From assembly GCA_020726505.1 (NCBI GenBank), contig JAHLEZ010000001.1:2046001-2110000 (forward strand): DNA of 64,000 bases, written 5' to 3'. The position numbers and the translations under genes were made by a program. Shown here in pieces: positions 22,255 to 34,635 of the stretch. Source of the DNA: Leptodontidium sp. MPI-SDFR-AT-0119 (taxonomy: Eukaryota; Ascomycota; Leotiomycetes; Helotiales; Leptodontidiaceae). The notes beneath the pieces were generated by a model. That model did no database searches and had not been told where the DNA came from. It was given only the letters and a program-made list of their open reading frames with translations. Within the stretch, counting starts at the first letter, position 1, and each line of letters starts with the position of its first letter.

Positions 22255-25200
22255 ACTTCTTTGTTACAGAATAGAAAGTGAAGGTTTAGCCCAAGGTTGG
22301 GTCATGAGGAGGCAGATGATGTTACACTCCCACCCATTGCTATCTCTGAATCGGAAGTTTAACTGGACCGATTGAACGTCCTGCGATCTCAGTCATTCAT
22401 CCGATGTGCGGTACTATTCTGTGACTGACCTGCCTCGAGGAGGTAGCTACAAGGGACAATAAGGCTATTCTTTACTTGTGCTGATAGGAACTGACCACTG
22501 AAGTACAAGTGCTTCCTCTCGAGGATGAAGATAGGGAGAGGGCTAAGCGCGGTAAATAATGATACTACTGTACTGTACTGAGTGATAGAGAAGAGTCCAA
22601 GCCGGTGGTCGCCCAGTATTCCTGGAATAGAATCGGGAAAAAAATAAGGTAGGAATCGAGTCTTACTCTACCGCGACTTGTTGCCAGTCAGGAGCCCAGA
22701 ACAGGAGTCTGACTCTTCTCTCTCATCGGACATCGGATTACGATTGGGAAGTTCTCCTTCCCTCCTTCCCTCCCTCCCTCCACTCCGGCGCTCCCAGTGA
22801 CTGGGAATAGTCTCACTTCCAGTAGGGAGCGACCCAGCGTCCGCGGAGTGAGTGAACCCAGGCAGGCCTCTTCACTGGCTTCACTACCCAACCTACAGTC
22901 ACGAAGTCACTGATCATGGCCCAGTGAGGCAATCGCTCCCACTCCCAGGCGCTCTTCGAAACTGCCTCTCCTTCTGTATGGTCTGTTGACTCTGTTCTGG
23001 TCCTCTCCTCTCTCCCAAATTCTCAGTCCACCCACCAACCCACCCCCGTGCCCCATCATCAGGTTGGGCAGCTATGGAGACAAGCCCTCGCACTCTAAGT
23101 CGCTGACCTCGTCTCTTCCCTCTGAATCCCCTCCCCTCTCCTCATGCCGAGTCGCACGAAGCCCTCTTCACCGATAGGCCACCGGCTATCCTCTTGCATG
23201 AACAAGGGCCAAAATAGCCAGCCAGCTCCTCAACTCAACTCACTCACCTGTAAGCCAAGGCCAAGCCAAAGTTTGTGTTGCGCACGCAAACAGAACGGAA
23301 AACCACTCCCTCTCTCTCTCTCCCTTCTCCTGGGTCGCTGGCCACGCGCGCGCGCTCTCATTGGCGATGTCTGTCGCAACTCTCTCGTACTCTTCCCCCT
23401 CTGGTGCTCTCTCGTTAAACTACCTACTGTAGGTATTTTCGTTAAGGTTATCCTCCGATTCCCGCTCTCCCGCCCGCCAGAAAAAGGTATTGTTTGGAGC
23501 TGCTGGTTGGCTGGGAGCAGCCGGACGAGCGTGTAACTTTCGACGGGAACACCAATGAGGTGAAACGAAACGTTTTGGTTTGGTAGCTGTGGTTCGCCTC
23601 GCCTTGAACCTTTTTTTGATTGAGGAAAGCCGAAGCAGCCTTCTTCGCCTTCTTCAGGTCTTCAAGTCCTGGCCTCCTTCCCCTTTGTGCCTATTCTGCC
23701 GGTTGGGTTTGGGGGTTTGGCAGTGTGCGTGGGAGTGGGAGGGATGGAGGCAGGCCAGAGACAAGAGGCCTTTAGAACCATCACGCGTCAGGTCTGATGT
23801 TTTACTATGACTGAGTGGGAGAGGGAGGGAGGAATCAGCCAGCGTTGAGGAAGGAGACTGGACTGGACTGGACTGGGTTTATGTCTGAGGTTAATGGTTT
23901 CTTTTCTTCTCCACTCCACGCCATATATCCATCCTCCTCTGCCTTGGGCAGTAAGAAGTCTTACGATCAGTCAGGCATGGGGAAAGGTAAATTCTCCCTA
24001 ACCTTAAACCCTCATTCAACCTTCAATCCCAATCCCAATCCAAATCCTCACTCATCTCATCTCACTAAATTCCGTCATGTCATGTCACGCTGCGCTGCCG
24101 CCGGGCAAGCCATTCATTACCAGCCATCCCAATTATAAATGCCTTTGAAAGCTTCTCCAGCTGCTGCTTCTCCTGCTGCTTCACGCTCATTGCACCGCAT
24201 CGCACACTGTGCTGCGGCCTCACACCTCCTGGCCGCAGAAACGGTCGCGTCGGAAAGCCTCATATGATAGGTGACCGAGCGAAGTTAAGAGTTGTAACTG
24301 GCCATACAGGGCAAGGCAAGGCAAGGTAAGGCAAGGCAGGCAGATGGGTACCTGTATGGTATGGCTACCCAAACAATAAACAGTCGTGCCCAACGGTCAG
24401 GGCAACACAACGATTCGATCACGACGATTGTGTTTTGGTTCAGTCGATACGGATCAGTTCCAGCTGCCCTGCCCTGCCCTGACTCTCCTTCTCTCAAGCC
24501 TCTGAAGCTTCTGAAGCCCTTATCATTAACTTCCACATCGTATCAGCCTATCGCGGTATCGCGCGCTCTGATAGCGATACACCTCCCCTTCTCGCTCTTC
24601 TTCCCTTTCCGTCCATCTCGTCTCGTCTCCCAAGTCCTGGATGCGCTGCCCTGTTGCTGGGCTCGGACTGGCGGCGGGAGAATGACAGCCATGACCTATC
24701 CAGTGCTGCATCCCAGCAGCCCAGTCCTCGCTCCATCTCTCCATACCAGGGCAACCCTTGCCATGATGACCTTAATCGGACGAAGATAACACAGATGGCG
24801 ACCGGGAGATCCTCACCAAGGTTACGAAGTTACTCCGTTACTTGCTTGAGATCATACCAGGCATCTTAATTGTCCGACAACTCTCTTTTTCTCGCTCTAC
24901 CTCCGTAAGAACATCCATCCCCCCTTGGCAAGTATCATTTCCGAGGTGGGTGGGTGGATGCATGCAGGATATCGCAGATCACGATTGCGCGTATGACGGC
25001 ATATCAACTGACAAAGGAAGTACTGTACAGAAGGAACTTTGATTGATTAACTTCTGGATTCCGGATTCTAGATTCCTTCCTTCTGCCGAGAAACACCCAC
25101 CCTCTCGACACGAATGAACTCTGAAGTTTGAGTAACATCCCAACTAGTCTGCCATGATCCAGGCAAGGAAGGTAAGGTATTCTGTGAATAATTCGAACAA

Positions 25201-25793
25201 GACAGGGGCGTGAAGAAACCGGCCCCATCTGCCGAGGTCTCCCTTCTAGAACCTCTCGCGCGGGAGTACTGTAAGGTAAACAAACGGAGCGAGACAGAGA
25301 TAGCGGTGAACCTTCCATTCGACTCACAGTGGGTACGCGACCAGCAATTTTTCAGCACCACACAACTTGAGTGGCTGGCTGTCGAAATCAACAACGCGCT
25401 CTGCTCTAACAACATGCCCATCGAGCATTCTCATCATCACCGTCGTCAACATCGACTTCAAACGCGCGTAGTGGATTGTAAGTAGCCCCTTCATACCGTT
25501 CCCTATGGACCTAGAAGTGGACAGCAGGGCAATCGGCTCTCTTCCGGTGGATCTGGCGAGCGACAGGAGGGAACTACGGAACTACACCGCCAGTCAGTGC
25601 TATTTCTGGGCCAGAATGGAATGACCAAGACCAAACACATTCGATACGGTACCGTATGTCCAGATCCGCAGAAACAGAAACAAACAAGCTGAGGAAACGA
25701 AGGGAAAGGGCAGGAAGGAACAATCGAATTGTCGGTCTGGGTGAGACATGAAAAATCTGTCTCGCTTGAAGTTTTTTCCCCTTTCGTATGACG

Positions 25794-25800
<7 letters not shown>

Positions 25801-25824
<24 letters not shown>
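25801..25824 (+). repeat. (GCCA)6 microsatellite
   Basis: Six perfect tetramers. Confidence 0.95.
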
Positions 25825-25825
<1 letters not shown>

Positions 25826-25963
25826 GCCAATATCACGACCCAGCACCACACATGTTCGATCATCACAACAATCAATGTTTTTCCGGCCTCCTCGCGACCC
25901 CCCCTCTCTTTTCCACTCCACATTGCCATATCTCCATCTCCTGTCCTACCTCGCATCGCATGG

Positions 25964-25993
25964 CATCGCATCACATCACATCACATCACATCT
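25964..25993 (+). repeat. (CATCA)-type microsatellite
   Basis: CATCG then CATCA units in tandem. A shorter run of the same pentamer occurs near 51544-51562, upstream of the C2H2 gene. Confidence 0.85.
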
Positions 25994-27814
25994 ACGATGC
26001 AACTGCAGGCGCGCCGCAGTCAGTGCACAGTGCACACGCGAACCAGCCAGGTGAGTCTCCTGCAGCATAGGGAGCATGGCATAGCATAGCATACCCGCCC
26101 GGAAAGGTGCAGAGTGCAGCAGTCACACTCTCCAGAGTAGCCACTCTACTCTATCTCACACATCCACACGGCTATTCATTCCTATATATCCAGTACACTA
26201 CAGTACCGGTTATGTATGTATGTGTACAGTACAACCAGCCATGCTCTCACCACGGGAAATCAATCCTGTCGTGCCTTGAACCGCAACAACGTTACCAGAG
26301 ATGGATAACGGTCCCGTCGTCTTCTTTCCCTCTCTGCTCTCGTATAAACTTTCCCTCTCGCGTTCGCTTCGCCTACTTGAGGCGGTGAGCGAGCGAGTGA
26401 AGTGAGAAAAACAAGAACAAGGAACCCCCCTTTCAACCTCCCCTTATGCGAGACTTGATATATGGGAGAAGTAGTTTGGCGTTTTTAGTAACCATGCCAT
26501 ATTGTAGCGGTGACGACATCGCAATTCCTTTACATCCTGCTTGATTGGTTTCCCGTTCTCCGTGTTGAAACTTATCTTCCAGCCACTTATTATTTTTCTC
26601 GGTTTTTGCTTTTGACTCTTGTTTTTTTGTGTGGGTTGCGCGTTCGGTTCTTGTGTGTGTTTTTCTGAGCGAAGCGAGCGAGTGATGAACAGGGTAATGG
26701 ATGGGTGATGCTTGACGAGACAAGGACATGAGCCCTAAGTTCAGCAATTGTTGCAAGCAGGGAAATACCGGCACCGTCTGCTCTACTTCCTTCTATATTG
26801 ATCCGAGGAGATCACGAATCCACTGATATGACGATATGAACTTCCTATCTTCCGATCATCGTCATTAGTATCGATGATCGGATACCTTATCCTTTCCTCA
26901 TGGCCTGCACCCCCCGTACCCCACCAAAAGACATACGGAGTCCCTGTACCAATACTGTACGGAGAGAGCAGAGCGAGCTTGGGCTTCAAAAGTTAATGCC
27001 GCATCCGATTTCTAAGATCTCATCTCATCTCTTGTCCTCCCCGTTCCCGTCTTATCCTCTTCTTTCCTGCTTCCAGAACTGCCGATCCTATCTTCCATGC
27101 AAAACTCTACGGAGTAGAAGTTCTAGATGCCGTTCCCAAGGAATCCTCAAGGCATGATTCTCCCGTCCATAACCAAGCACACATGCGATTCTCGTGGAAA
27201 GTAATCTTTCTTCCTAGAATCCCCACACCTTTCTCCCCCCAAGCTCGGAATTCCGATCATGCCAGGCACGCATGAAGTTTCATACTTTAGTTTCGTTCTC
27301 CCCCAAAGCCCTAACGTTCGTTGCGTTCTCCGAACCCCCACCATTTCAACCTCCCCACCCGATCTCAAGAAAGGGAGACCCAGCTCCACGGACTTGGGGA
27401 TCCCTCCATCTCAACACCACTTTCACGTTTGCTTTCACTCCCATACACCCATCCATCTCTCCTGCCATCTGAACATTTCCTTCTTTCTCCAAAGTAAGGG
27501 AACCCAGCCCTCACGTGTCCTGGATACCCCTTATTGTTCACCTACACCTCCCCCCCACTCCCTCCCTCTCTCCTTCCACACAGTCGAAGGTCCTTGTCTC
27601 CTCTTCTTTTTCTTGCATCTCCTGATTCGAGATTACGTCTTTCCCACTCGAAAATCTGGGTTTTAACTTTTCTTTCAATGGGGGATTATCGTATCCACTT
27701 CCCACTTTACTCCTCTTTCCATTGCTTGGGGCTGATTGAGTTTATCCTGCTGCCTCTCTATCCTATGACGGAGAGGGCATTACGTCTCCTCTCCTCTCCC
27801 CCCTCGTGCGAGTC

Positions 27815-27834
27815 CGATCGATCGATCGATCGAC
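27815..27834 (+). repeat. (CGAT) tetramer run
   Basis: About five tandem CGAT units; self-complementary. Confidence 0.9.
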
Positions 27835-28763
27835 AGTTGCCGAAGGAAGGAAGGAAGGAGCTCAAAATTCTCCACACCTGTCACTCACTGGCATATGGAG
27901 TGCAGTACTAGAGTAAAGGTTGGATTGACTGTTGATGAATCCGCTCCTTCCTGGAGATGGGGATTTGGGATCGGGCACTGCGCTGTTGGTTCTAGGCTTC
28001 TAGATAACAGATGATAGAGGATAGATGGTCTGCTATACATAATACATTTCTATTTGGTAAGAGGATGAATTATAATTTTGATCTGGACACAGCGGTGCCG
28101 ATCGATCGTATGATTCCGGGGTTTGACAAGATGTAAAAGGTTGTACAGGTTAGGATGCCTTCGAAACACAGATAGGAAGATTGAAAGCAAGAACATACGA
28201 AGTAATAGCCATCTGCGTGAATAAGATAACTTTGGAAAAGACAACTGTCTGTGCAGTAAAAAGATGGAAATAATATCAACAGACGCTCATCCACAGTTTC
28301 GGTTTCAGTTCAGCGGAGAGGGGAGCGAAAAGAAACTCCTCTATCTTTACCCTTCAGGCAGACACAGAGGACAGACAGACAAATCTCATAACCCAGAAAC
28401 GTGAGGAACAGACGAGAGAATACGAAGTATACAACACCATCTCGTCAAGCCCTCCATCCCCATCACACCCCGCTACATCTTCACCACCCATATCTCTCTA
28501 TCTCTCTATCTAATCCCTCTCCTCCCTTCCTAGCTTTCACAAGCCTCAGAGCTTGGAAAACATCACACACAAATCGCAAAAACCTATCCGTAAATCCCGA
28601 CCTGGTCGCGTAAATTACCTATATGTATATAACGCCTCTTATACCTCTCTCCCTCTCTCTCTCTGGCGCCATCGTAAACGAAAACCCGGAGCTGACCTGA
28701 GACCGCACCGTTCCACAAACCCGCATGAGATAAAAACGAAAAAAGCATACCGTCGTATAAGCC

Positions 28764-28792
28764 GCATGCATGCATGCACGCACGCATGCACG
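28764..28792 (+). repeat. (GCATGCATGCA / GCAC) alternating purine-pyrimidine run
   Basis: CATG and CACG tetramers in tandem, an alternating purine-pyrimidine tract of the kind that can adopt Z-DNA. Confidence 0.8.
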
Positions 28793-30244
28793 TTCGTTCC
28801 GGAAATAGAAAAATCTATACCCTCTGTATTGTACAGTACTGTGAAGGATGGGAAGGAGGGAAGAGAAGGGTACCTGAACTGAAACTGAAACATATACTGT
28901 TGTTAAATACGAGAGAAGAGGTGAGTGAGAGGATGAGATGTGAGATTTATTTTTTTACGAGGGTGGGAAACCTGGAACAAAGGAGTGGGAGATGCAAGGA
29001 GTGGGGATGTGCTCGACTTCGGTCGTTGTAGGTAGCTGGAAAAAAAAATTGATGGGATGCGAGATGTGAGATATGAGATGTGATAGATTCCTTATGTGCA
29101 GGAAGAGTATGGCGTTTGGTGTGCAGAGTGGGGAAAATAAGTACAACGGACGAACGACCTCGGGATGAAGTTGCGAAGTGCAAAAAACCGCAAAAGTAGG
29201 TACGTAGGATCACGTGGATCCGCACGTCGAAAAGCCCATGTCTTGTGTTTGAATTTCGTAATTCTGTAATGGAAAAAGATAATGTCGTTTTCCTAAGAAT
29301 TGGCATTAGGGCCATTTAGCCTCTATATCGTCGTGATTCCCTGCTGTTGAAGCAGCCTTTTGCTACTTCGTGCAACGCACAAATCATCCAGGAAGACCAC
29401 TCAATCTCTTGACTCGGCAATTAACAACAATCTGCCGCCTGGTGGGAGCTTCAAAGGAAAAATATCCTATCTCTCCTTGAAGGTTGCCTAAACCTCGTAC
29501 CAAAATTTGTTTGGCTGTTCCATGTTGATTCAACGTACGTACACCAAAACTATGACCCCAATGATCAAATCAACAACAACAAGAACAAGAAACCTGGCAT
29601 CCTGCTTCACATCAAATCTCTTAATTTTTGCTTTCACCATTCCTATCCTCGGCACATTCTCAATATCAGCATTAACTCTCCCCCTCCCGGCCCTCCACGA
29701 CGGCAACTGCTTCGCAGTGTGTGAGCATTTACGCCGAACCGAAGATTCATGATGACAACCTATGAGTCCACAACAACGCAACGCGAGCGCTCAACACAGT
29801 ATTTTAAATTTATACATATACATATACAATTCACTTGGTGAAAATTGAGCGACACTTCCACAACAATCTTGCCCATCATCGAAGTCCAAAATGGATGTTT
29901 GAAGGTATAGTATATAAAATTAATACAACTATCCACGAGCTCAAGACACCCATTCTGGTAGTGCAAGTGTGTGTCGTGGATGACAGACATATGGTAGCGT
30001 ATACTCACATCCGCGATACGGTTATATAATACAATATCAGACGCAAATGGGCGAAGGAAGAAGAGAGTACGCAGGGAGGTATGAAAACGAGATGGAATAT
30101 GGGAAATGACAATGGTAAATTTAATTGTTTAATATCGAGATTGATCAATGATCTCGGGACCCTTGTCCTCCCCGTGGTAAACATGTGAGATATAGAATCT
30201 AGAGCCCTAACTAAGCCAACAGTCTTCGATTCATGGGTCCATGA

Positions 30245-30478
30245 CGTTTCCGTGATATAGTTCGCTTGGCTGGGACTTGTAGAGAGATCCCGAATGTCGG
30301 GATCGAAGACTCTCATGATCTGTGGTGTTCCGATTGCCATCATCTAGATTACGGTTCGAAGCTCGAGGAGAGGTTTATGGAAGAGCCCGAACTGGGTCCA
30401 GCAACATGCCGCGTGTGTTTCAATTTCAATTCAGAGCCTGTTGTGGTCTTTTCGACATGGAAAAACTTTAAGAACTAA
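30245..30478 (+). other. small Cys-rich exon without a start codon
   Basis: An open frame of 77 codons reads LAGTCREIPNVG, then DLWCSDCHHLDYG and, after an acidic stretch, ATCRVCFNFNSEPVV to a TAA. Two CxxC pairs suggest a zinc-ribbon-like fold. There is no suitable ATG; 'atatag' at about 30255-30260 could be a splice acceptor, making this the last exon of a gene whose earlier exons I could not find. It may equally be a gene fragment. Confidence 0.4.
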
Positions 30479-30793
30479 GAGGGGTTAGTTTATTTTGAAA
30501 TGTGTAAAGTAAGATCTTATATTCAGATGAGACATAGGAGATGCAGTGAATATTTTTTCATTATTTCTTGATTGCTTGCTCGCTTTTTATTTCTATTCCA
30601 TACAGTAAAAATAGCAATGAGAGCCTCAGCTCCCAGCAGTGGACTCCTGCCTGGGTATATCGCAACCTCGACGCCAGACCCAATTTCTCCAGACCAAGAA
30701 AGACCCTAGACAGGGACTGAACAGTAAGGAAAGAAAGGGAAGACCAACACCTTCTAGCATAGACTAGAAGGTAGGTGGCTTGTAGGTAGCCCG

Positions 30794-32372
30794 TTATCTC
30801 ATAGAGACAAAATCTTGTTGCGTGGGTATATCTTCGTCGATCTCTCCCTCCTCATCACCGAAGAACTCTTCAAGTCCATCGGAGTCAACATCATCGCTTC
30901 CCATGCCCTCTTCATCACTAGAAATGTCCTGGATCATGTGGTCTTGCGACTGTTTGGCAGGATCGTTGTTGCTACGCATCATACTGGCCCTGTGTCGGTG
31001 GAGCAATTTACATCCCTCGGTGGTGCATGTACCTGTGTTGCTGAAGTCAGGGCACTCATGGACATGTCGTTCTGTGCAGTTTGACCCTTTCTCGCAGTAG
31101 CCATACATGCCGAATGATCGACAGACGAGCGCAGATGGCGAGACTCGAACATGGGTGTAGCGACAATTGTCATTTGAGCAGTGTCCTTTGGCGAAGTGCA
31201 TGCAAGTAGGGGTTCTCTCGGGGGTTAGTTCATGTGAAAGGTCACAAGAATCTCCACTTGGACAAGATCCCTTGTGAACGAATTCTTTGCATACTGCCAC
31301 CTTTGAAGGGTCATGGACGAATGGGCAATCTGTTGTAGAGCAAGTACCTAGAAGATAATGTCAGCTGAAACCCGGGTCGCTCCTCCACTGAGAGCGAAGC
31401 TGGAGAGTCTGAGTAGAAAGGGAATACCCGTAATTGTGAACGCCTTGCATGGCTTGGTAGTCTTCTTCGCTTTCCTGGTTTGGTCAGTGTCAGTGCTGTC
31501 GTGAAATGAGCTTAGGTCCTCGGCTGAGTGGTACCATACCCGTGGATTTTGATCGAAGCATCGCGATACATGTTGCCATTCTTGCTTCGGTAGAACTTTA
31601 CACCTGCAACGAATCCGATTTTTGGGGTGGGTGCACCTATACAATGTAAGTCTGCCTGATTCACCAGATCCAGTTTGTCACCCAGCTTTCGGGTGAACAG
31701 TCTCTCACCAGAGATTCTCTGAAGCTTCTGGCCTTTCTTGCTGACCCGGAAAAGACCTCCATCTACGAGTACTTGGCGAGTCTCTTCCGCTTTGACATGT
31801 CTTTCGAGTTTTGCTCGTTCAAATTGGTCCCTTCTCTTCAATCTTTGTAATCTCAGTTCCTCCATAGACCTGATCCTGGGACCCTTTTCTTTCTCATAAA
31901 CGGCAGGATTGATAAGCTGACGATGTCCACGATCGTTCTTGGAGACCCAGTTTGCAGTGGCTGCATTGATTGAGGGGATATCGTTTTCGATGGTCGATGG
32001 GGCGGCGGTATGGCTTGCGTTCAAAACAAGGCTTTTGTTTCGATGAACATGGTTATGTCTTCCACCTCTCACAAACCCCCTAGATCCTCGAGAGCCTCTG
32101 CTCCCGCGACCAGCGCCTCTCCATCCTGTGCCGGATTGTGGATATCCTTCACCTTGATCAGCGTCGGGTTCAGATGATGGCGCATCTGGTTGCATACCTC
32201 CATAGATTGACTGAGGTTGTTCTTGTTGTTCTGGTGCCTGGCCGTTCTTGTGTCTATTGATCTGGCCTGGAGCGACGGTCAGTGGCGTGGATAGCAAACG
32301 GCTGGCGCGTGGCAACTCACCAGCGAGCTGGCTGATCTTGTTGAGAATCTCTTGATGATCCTCGGAAGCCAT
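30794..32372 (-). CDS. CCCH zinc-finger protein (ZC3H3/Red5-like)
   Basis: Four exons (32372-32321, 32266-31540, 31474-31428, 31347-30794) join in phase to 459 aa. It begins MASEDHQEILNKISQLAGQINRHKNG, which places the first 54-nt intron. A Gly/Arg-rich patch (GWRGAGRGSRGSRGSRGF) suggests RNA binding. From about residue 265 come tandem CCCH fingers: CKAFTITGTCSTTDCPFVH, CKEFVHKGSCPSGDSCDLSH, CMHFAKGHCSNDNCRYTH, CRSFGMYGYCEKGSNCTERH and CPDFSNTGTCTTEGCKLLH. The acidic tail ends QQDFVSMR. The five-finger array and position match the ZC3H3 / S. pombe Red5 type involved in nuclear mRNA 3'-end processing and surveillance; that orthology is inferred. Confidence 0.9.
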
Positions 32373-32775
32373 GACAGTCTCTGTGTGTTAGTTGGATTGT
32401 GAATTATCCTGCGTATTAGACGTATGGATGTTCAACGTTGTTACGAAGTTACGAAGTTGGATGTGATTTGAAGGCGTGAAGGAGGGTGGAAGCAGAAATA
32501 GAAATAGAAGTTGGTTACTCGAAATAGTGGCATGCGATACGCCTTCCCTTTTTAAGCTAACCGAGGCTGGACTAGCAGCAGCTGCCGCTATCCCTGCCCG
32601 TGAGGCTAACATTCCAGTCCATCCATCCCCAGCTTGCTTGCCTGCGTCTAGCAATTGCTCCAGGCGACAAAGAACACAGCATCGCCCGCACACAACAACA
32701 AGGAGTAGAGCAGAGTAGCCGTCCTTCTTCGCCTTCTGTATGGATGAGATTCGATAGCACGACAACTTCCCAACT
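32373..32775. promoter_or_regulatory. bidirectional promoter of the CCCH gene and TFG2
   Basis: 403 bp separate the divergent start codons. The motif TTACGAAGTTACGAAGTT occurs at 32441-32458; the same direct repeat is found at 22122-22140. Confidence 0.6.
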
Positions 32776-34013
32776 ATGGAGGACATAAAGATCAAGCCGG
32801 AGCCAGAAGCCGCAGGCTCTCCAACTGGCTTCAGCGAGGAGGATATCTATGAAGACGCTGGAGACCTCGAGTTCAACCCCTCGACCGACTTCCAAAAACT
32901 ATATCTTGCGCGTGTACCCAAATACATCTGGGAAGCATGGTCCAAACTCGACGACGACGCGGAGATTCCTCTGGGAACTATCAGACAATCAATGGATCCT
33001 GACGGAAAGGTATTCCTTTCTTGTCCACTTGAGTGTTCAATGCTAATGCAACCTAGATGCGCCTTCAGATGCTCCTTACTCCTGCCCTCGCCGAACACCA
33101 AACTATCCCGAAAGAATACGACCTAGATGTCACCGATGAGAATGTCAAAAACACCTTCGTCTTCACTGAGAAGGACCTGCCAGGCTTCAAGTCGAGATCC
33201 AGGGCGAAGTTCGACCTTGCCAGCGCCAACATGCCCTCCAGACTTACTCGACCAAAGAACGACAAGCCATTCACCAAGCAACCATATGATCCCAACAAGC
33301 GATTTCAGCCATACTACAGAAAGGCCATTCCCAGTTCGTACAAATGGCAGCTCATAGCGAATGCGGGCTAACGTGTGTGTAGAGCGGACAACCCTTGCTG
33401 GCAGAGTTGCTCATGAGATCAATTGTATTGCGGTCGACAACAAGGAATCACAGCACCTTCTGGCCGTCCGAACTCTCGAAGCCATGCGCCCCAAACTCCA
33501 CACAAAGTTCGTGAAAGAGGATTTGGCTACTCTTGGACCTGGCTTCATCCAGCCAGGTACAATTCATGCTCAGAATTCGTTCAACGACTTCATCGTACGT
33601 GTTCCATGCTTCATCAGATTTTCTTGCTAATCATTTTTCAGAAAACCAAGAACCCAGCTACCAAGGAGCGTCCACAGCTAATGAAGACGGCCCGTATGCC
33701 CCAAAACGAGCTTCTGGATCGTATCTTCGACTGCTTCAGAAAGTACAACTATTGGTCGATGAAGGCTCTCCGTGCCGAGCTTCAACAACCCGAAGCTTAC
33801 CTCCGAGAAACTTTGGAGAAGGTTGCTGTTTTGGCAAAGAGCGGACGTTTTGCTACCCAGTGGTCATTGAAGCCGGAAAATAAGATTTCCAATTATGAAG
33901 GTGCTGGAGATGCAGTTGCGCCAACGGCAGAGGGTATGGGTGGTGACGAGAGTGATATGGCAGACGAGGAAGATGGCGAAGATGATGAAGATGTGAAGTT
34001 CGAGGATGTTTGA
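32776..34013 (+). CDS. TFG2: transcription initiation factor IIF subunit beta
   Basis: Four exons (32776-33009, 33057-33333, 33383-33594, 33642-34013; introns 47-49 nt) give 364 aa. The N-terminal dimerisation region has VPKYIWEAWSKLDDDAEIPLG. The middle has FQPYYRKAIPKRTTLAGRVAHEINC; this junction sets the second intron, because reading through it inserts a stop. The C-terminal winged helix is clear (MPQNELLDRIFDCFRKYNYW, SMKALRAELQQPEAYLRETL), with an acidic tail. The protein is the small TFIIF subunit that binds RNA polymerase II and TFG1 in the preinitiation complex. Confidence 0.95.
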
Positions 34014-34635
34014 TACCAGGGAATGGGTGCATGGCTGGCGTTTGGGAGGGACTTGCTATGGATGGGGCGGGGGCTACTGGTGCATTTGGCGGTGTTTTTC
34101 TACATCTGGCGGAGATGCGCTGGTTCTTTTAATGGGAATTTGGATCAATCCGTCAATCATCCGTCCTACAATAGAACGTATACATAGTCTTCGGAATAGA
34201 AGATCGTGAAAATGCCTTTGCCTACCTGGCTATGTTAATACGGATATGTTGGCTTCAGATTTTGAATGTAAACGACGCTGGTGGACATTCGAGATTGAGA
34301 GTGAACCCTCAGCTTTTAGCTGCGATTTTCTATTTCTAGGATATATTGAAGACATTGGCGCTACTTCATAGACAACGTGCAAACGCGTTGAAGTTGGTTT
34401 AAACATTCAAGTCCGGAGTTTACAATGGAAGTAAACAAACCGGTGTCAGAAGGCTTCACTCTAGGCGCACCCCTCCACAGCTCGTTAGCGATCACTAGCG
34501 CTTCAGCCTAGCCTGGGAGCTCGATTGAAGCTCTCCCCGCCATCCAATGTTCAGCCTCATCAACACCCTTGAATCACAAAAGTTTCCTGCGCATTGAAAC
34601 CATCCTCATTCAGCCGATCTGCATACGACTTCACC

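Larger units (their letters stand above)
21222..30244. other. 9-kb gene-poor stretch upstream of the bZIP gene
   Basis: No reading frame here shows family resemblance, splice-joined continuity or normal composition. Many are low-complexity Ser/Pro/Leu translations of pyrimidine-rich DNA. Part must be the promoter and probably a long 5' UTR of the bZIP gene. Simple repeats are dense (GA, GCCA, CATCA, CGAT, CATG runs). A non-coding RNA or a short gene could be hidden, but nothing in the sequence shows one. Confidence 0.55.

Noticed and set aside
30005..30343. 112-codon minus-strand open frame
   Set aside because: Overlaps the more protein-like Cys-rich plus-strand exon and has no recognisable features.
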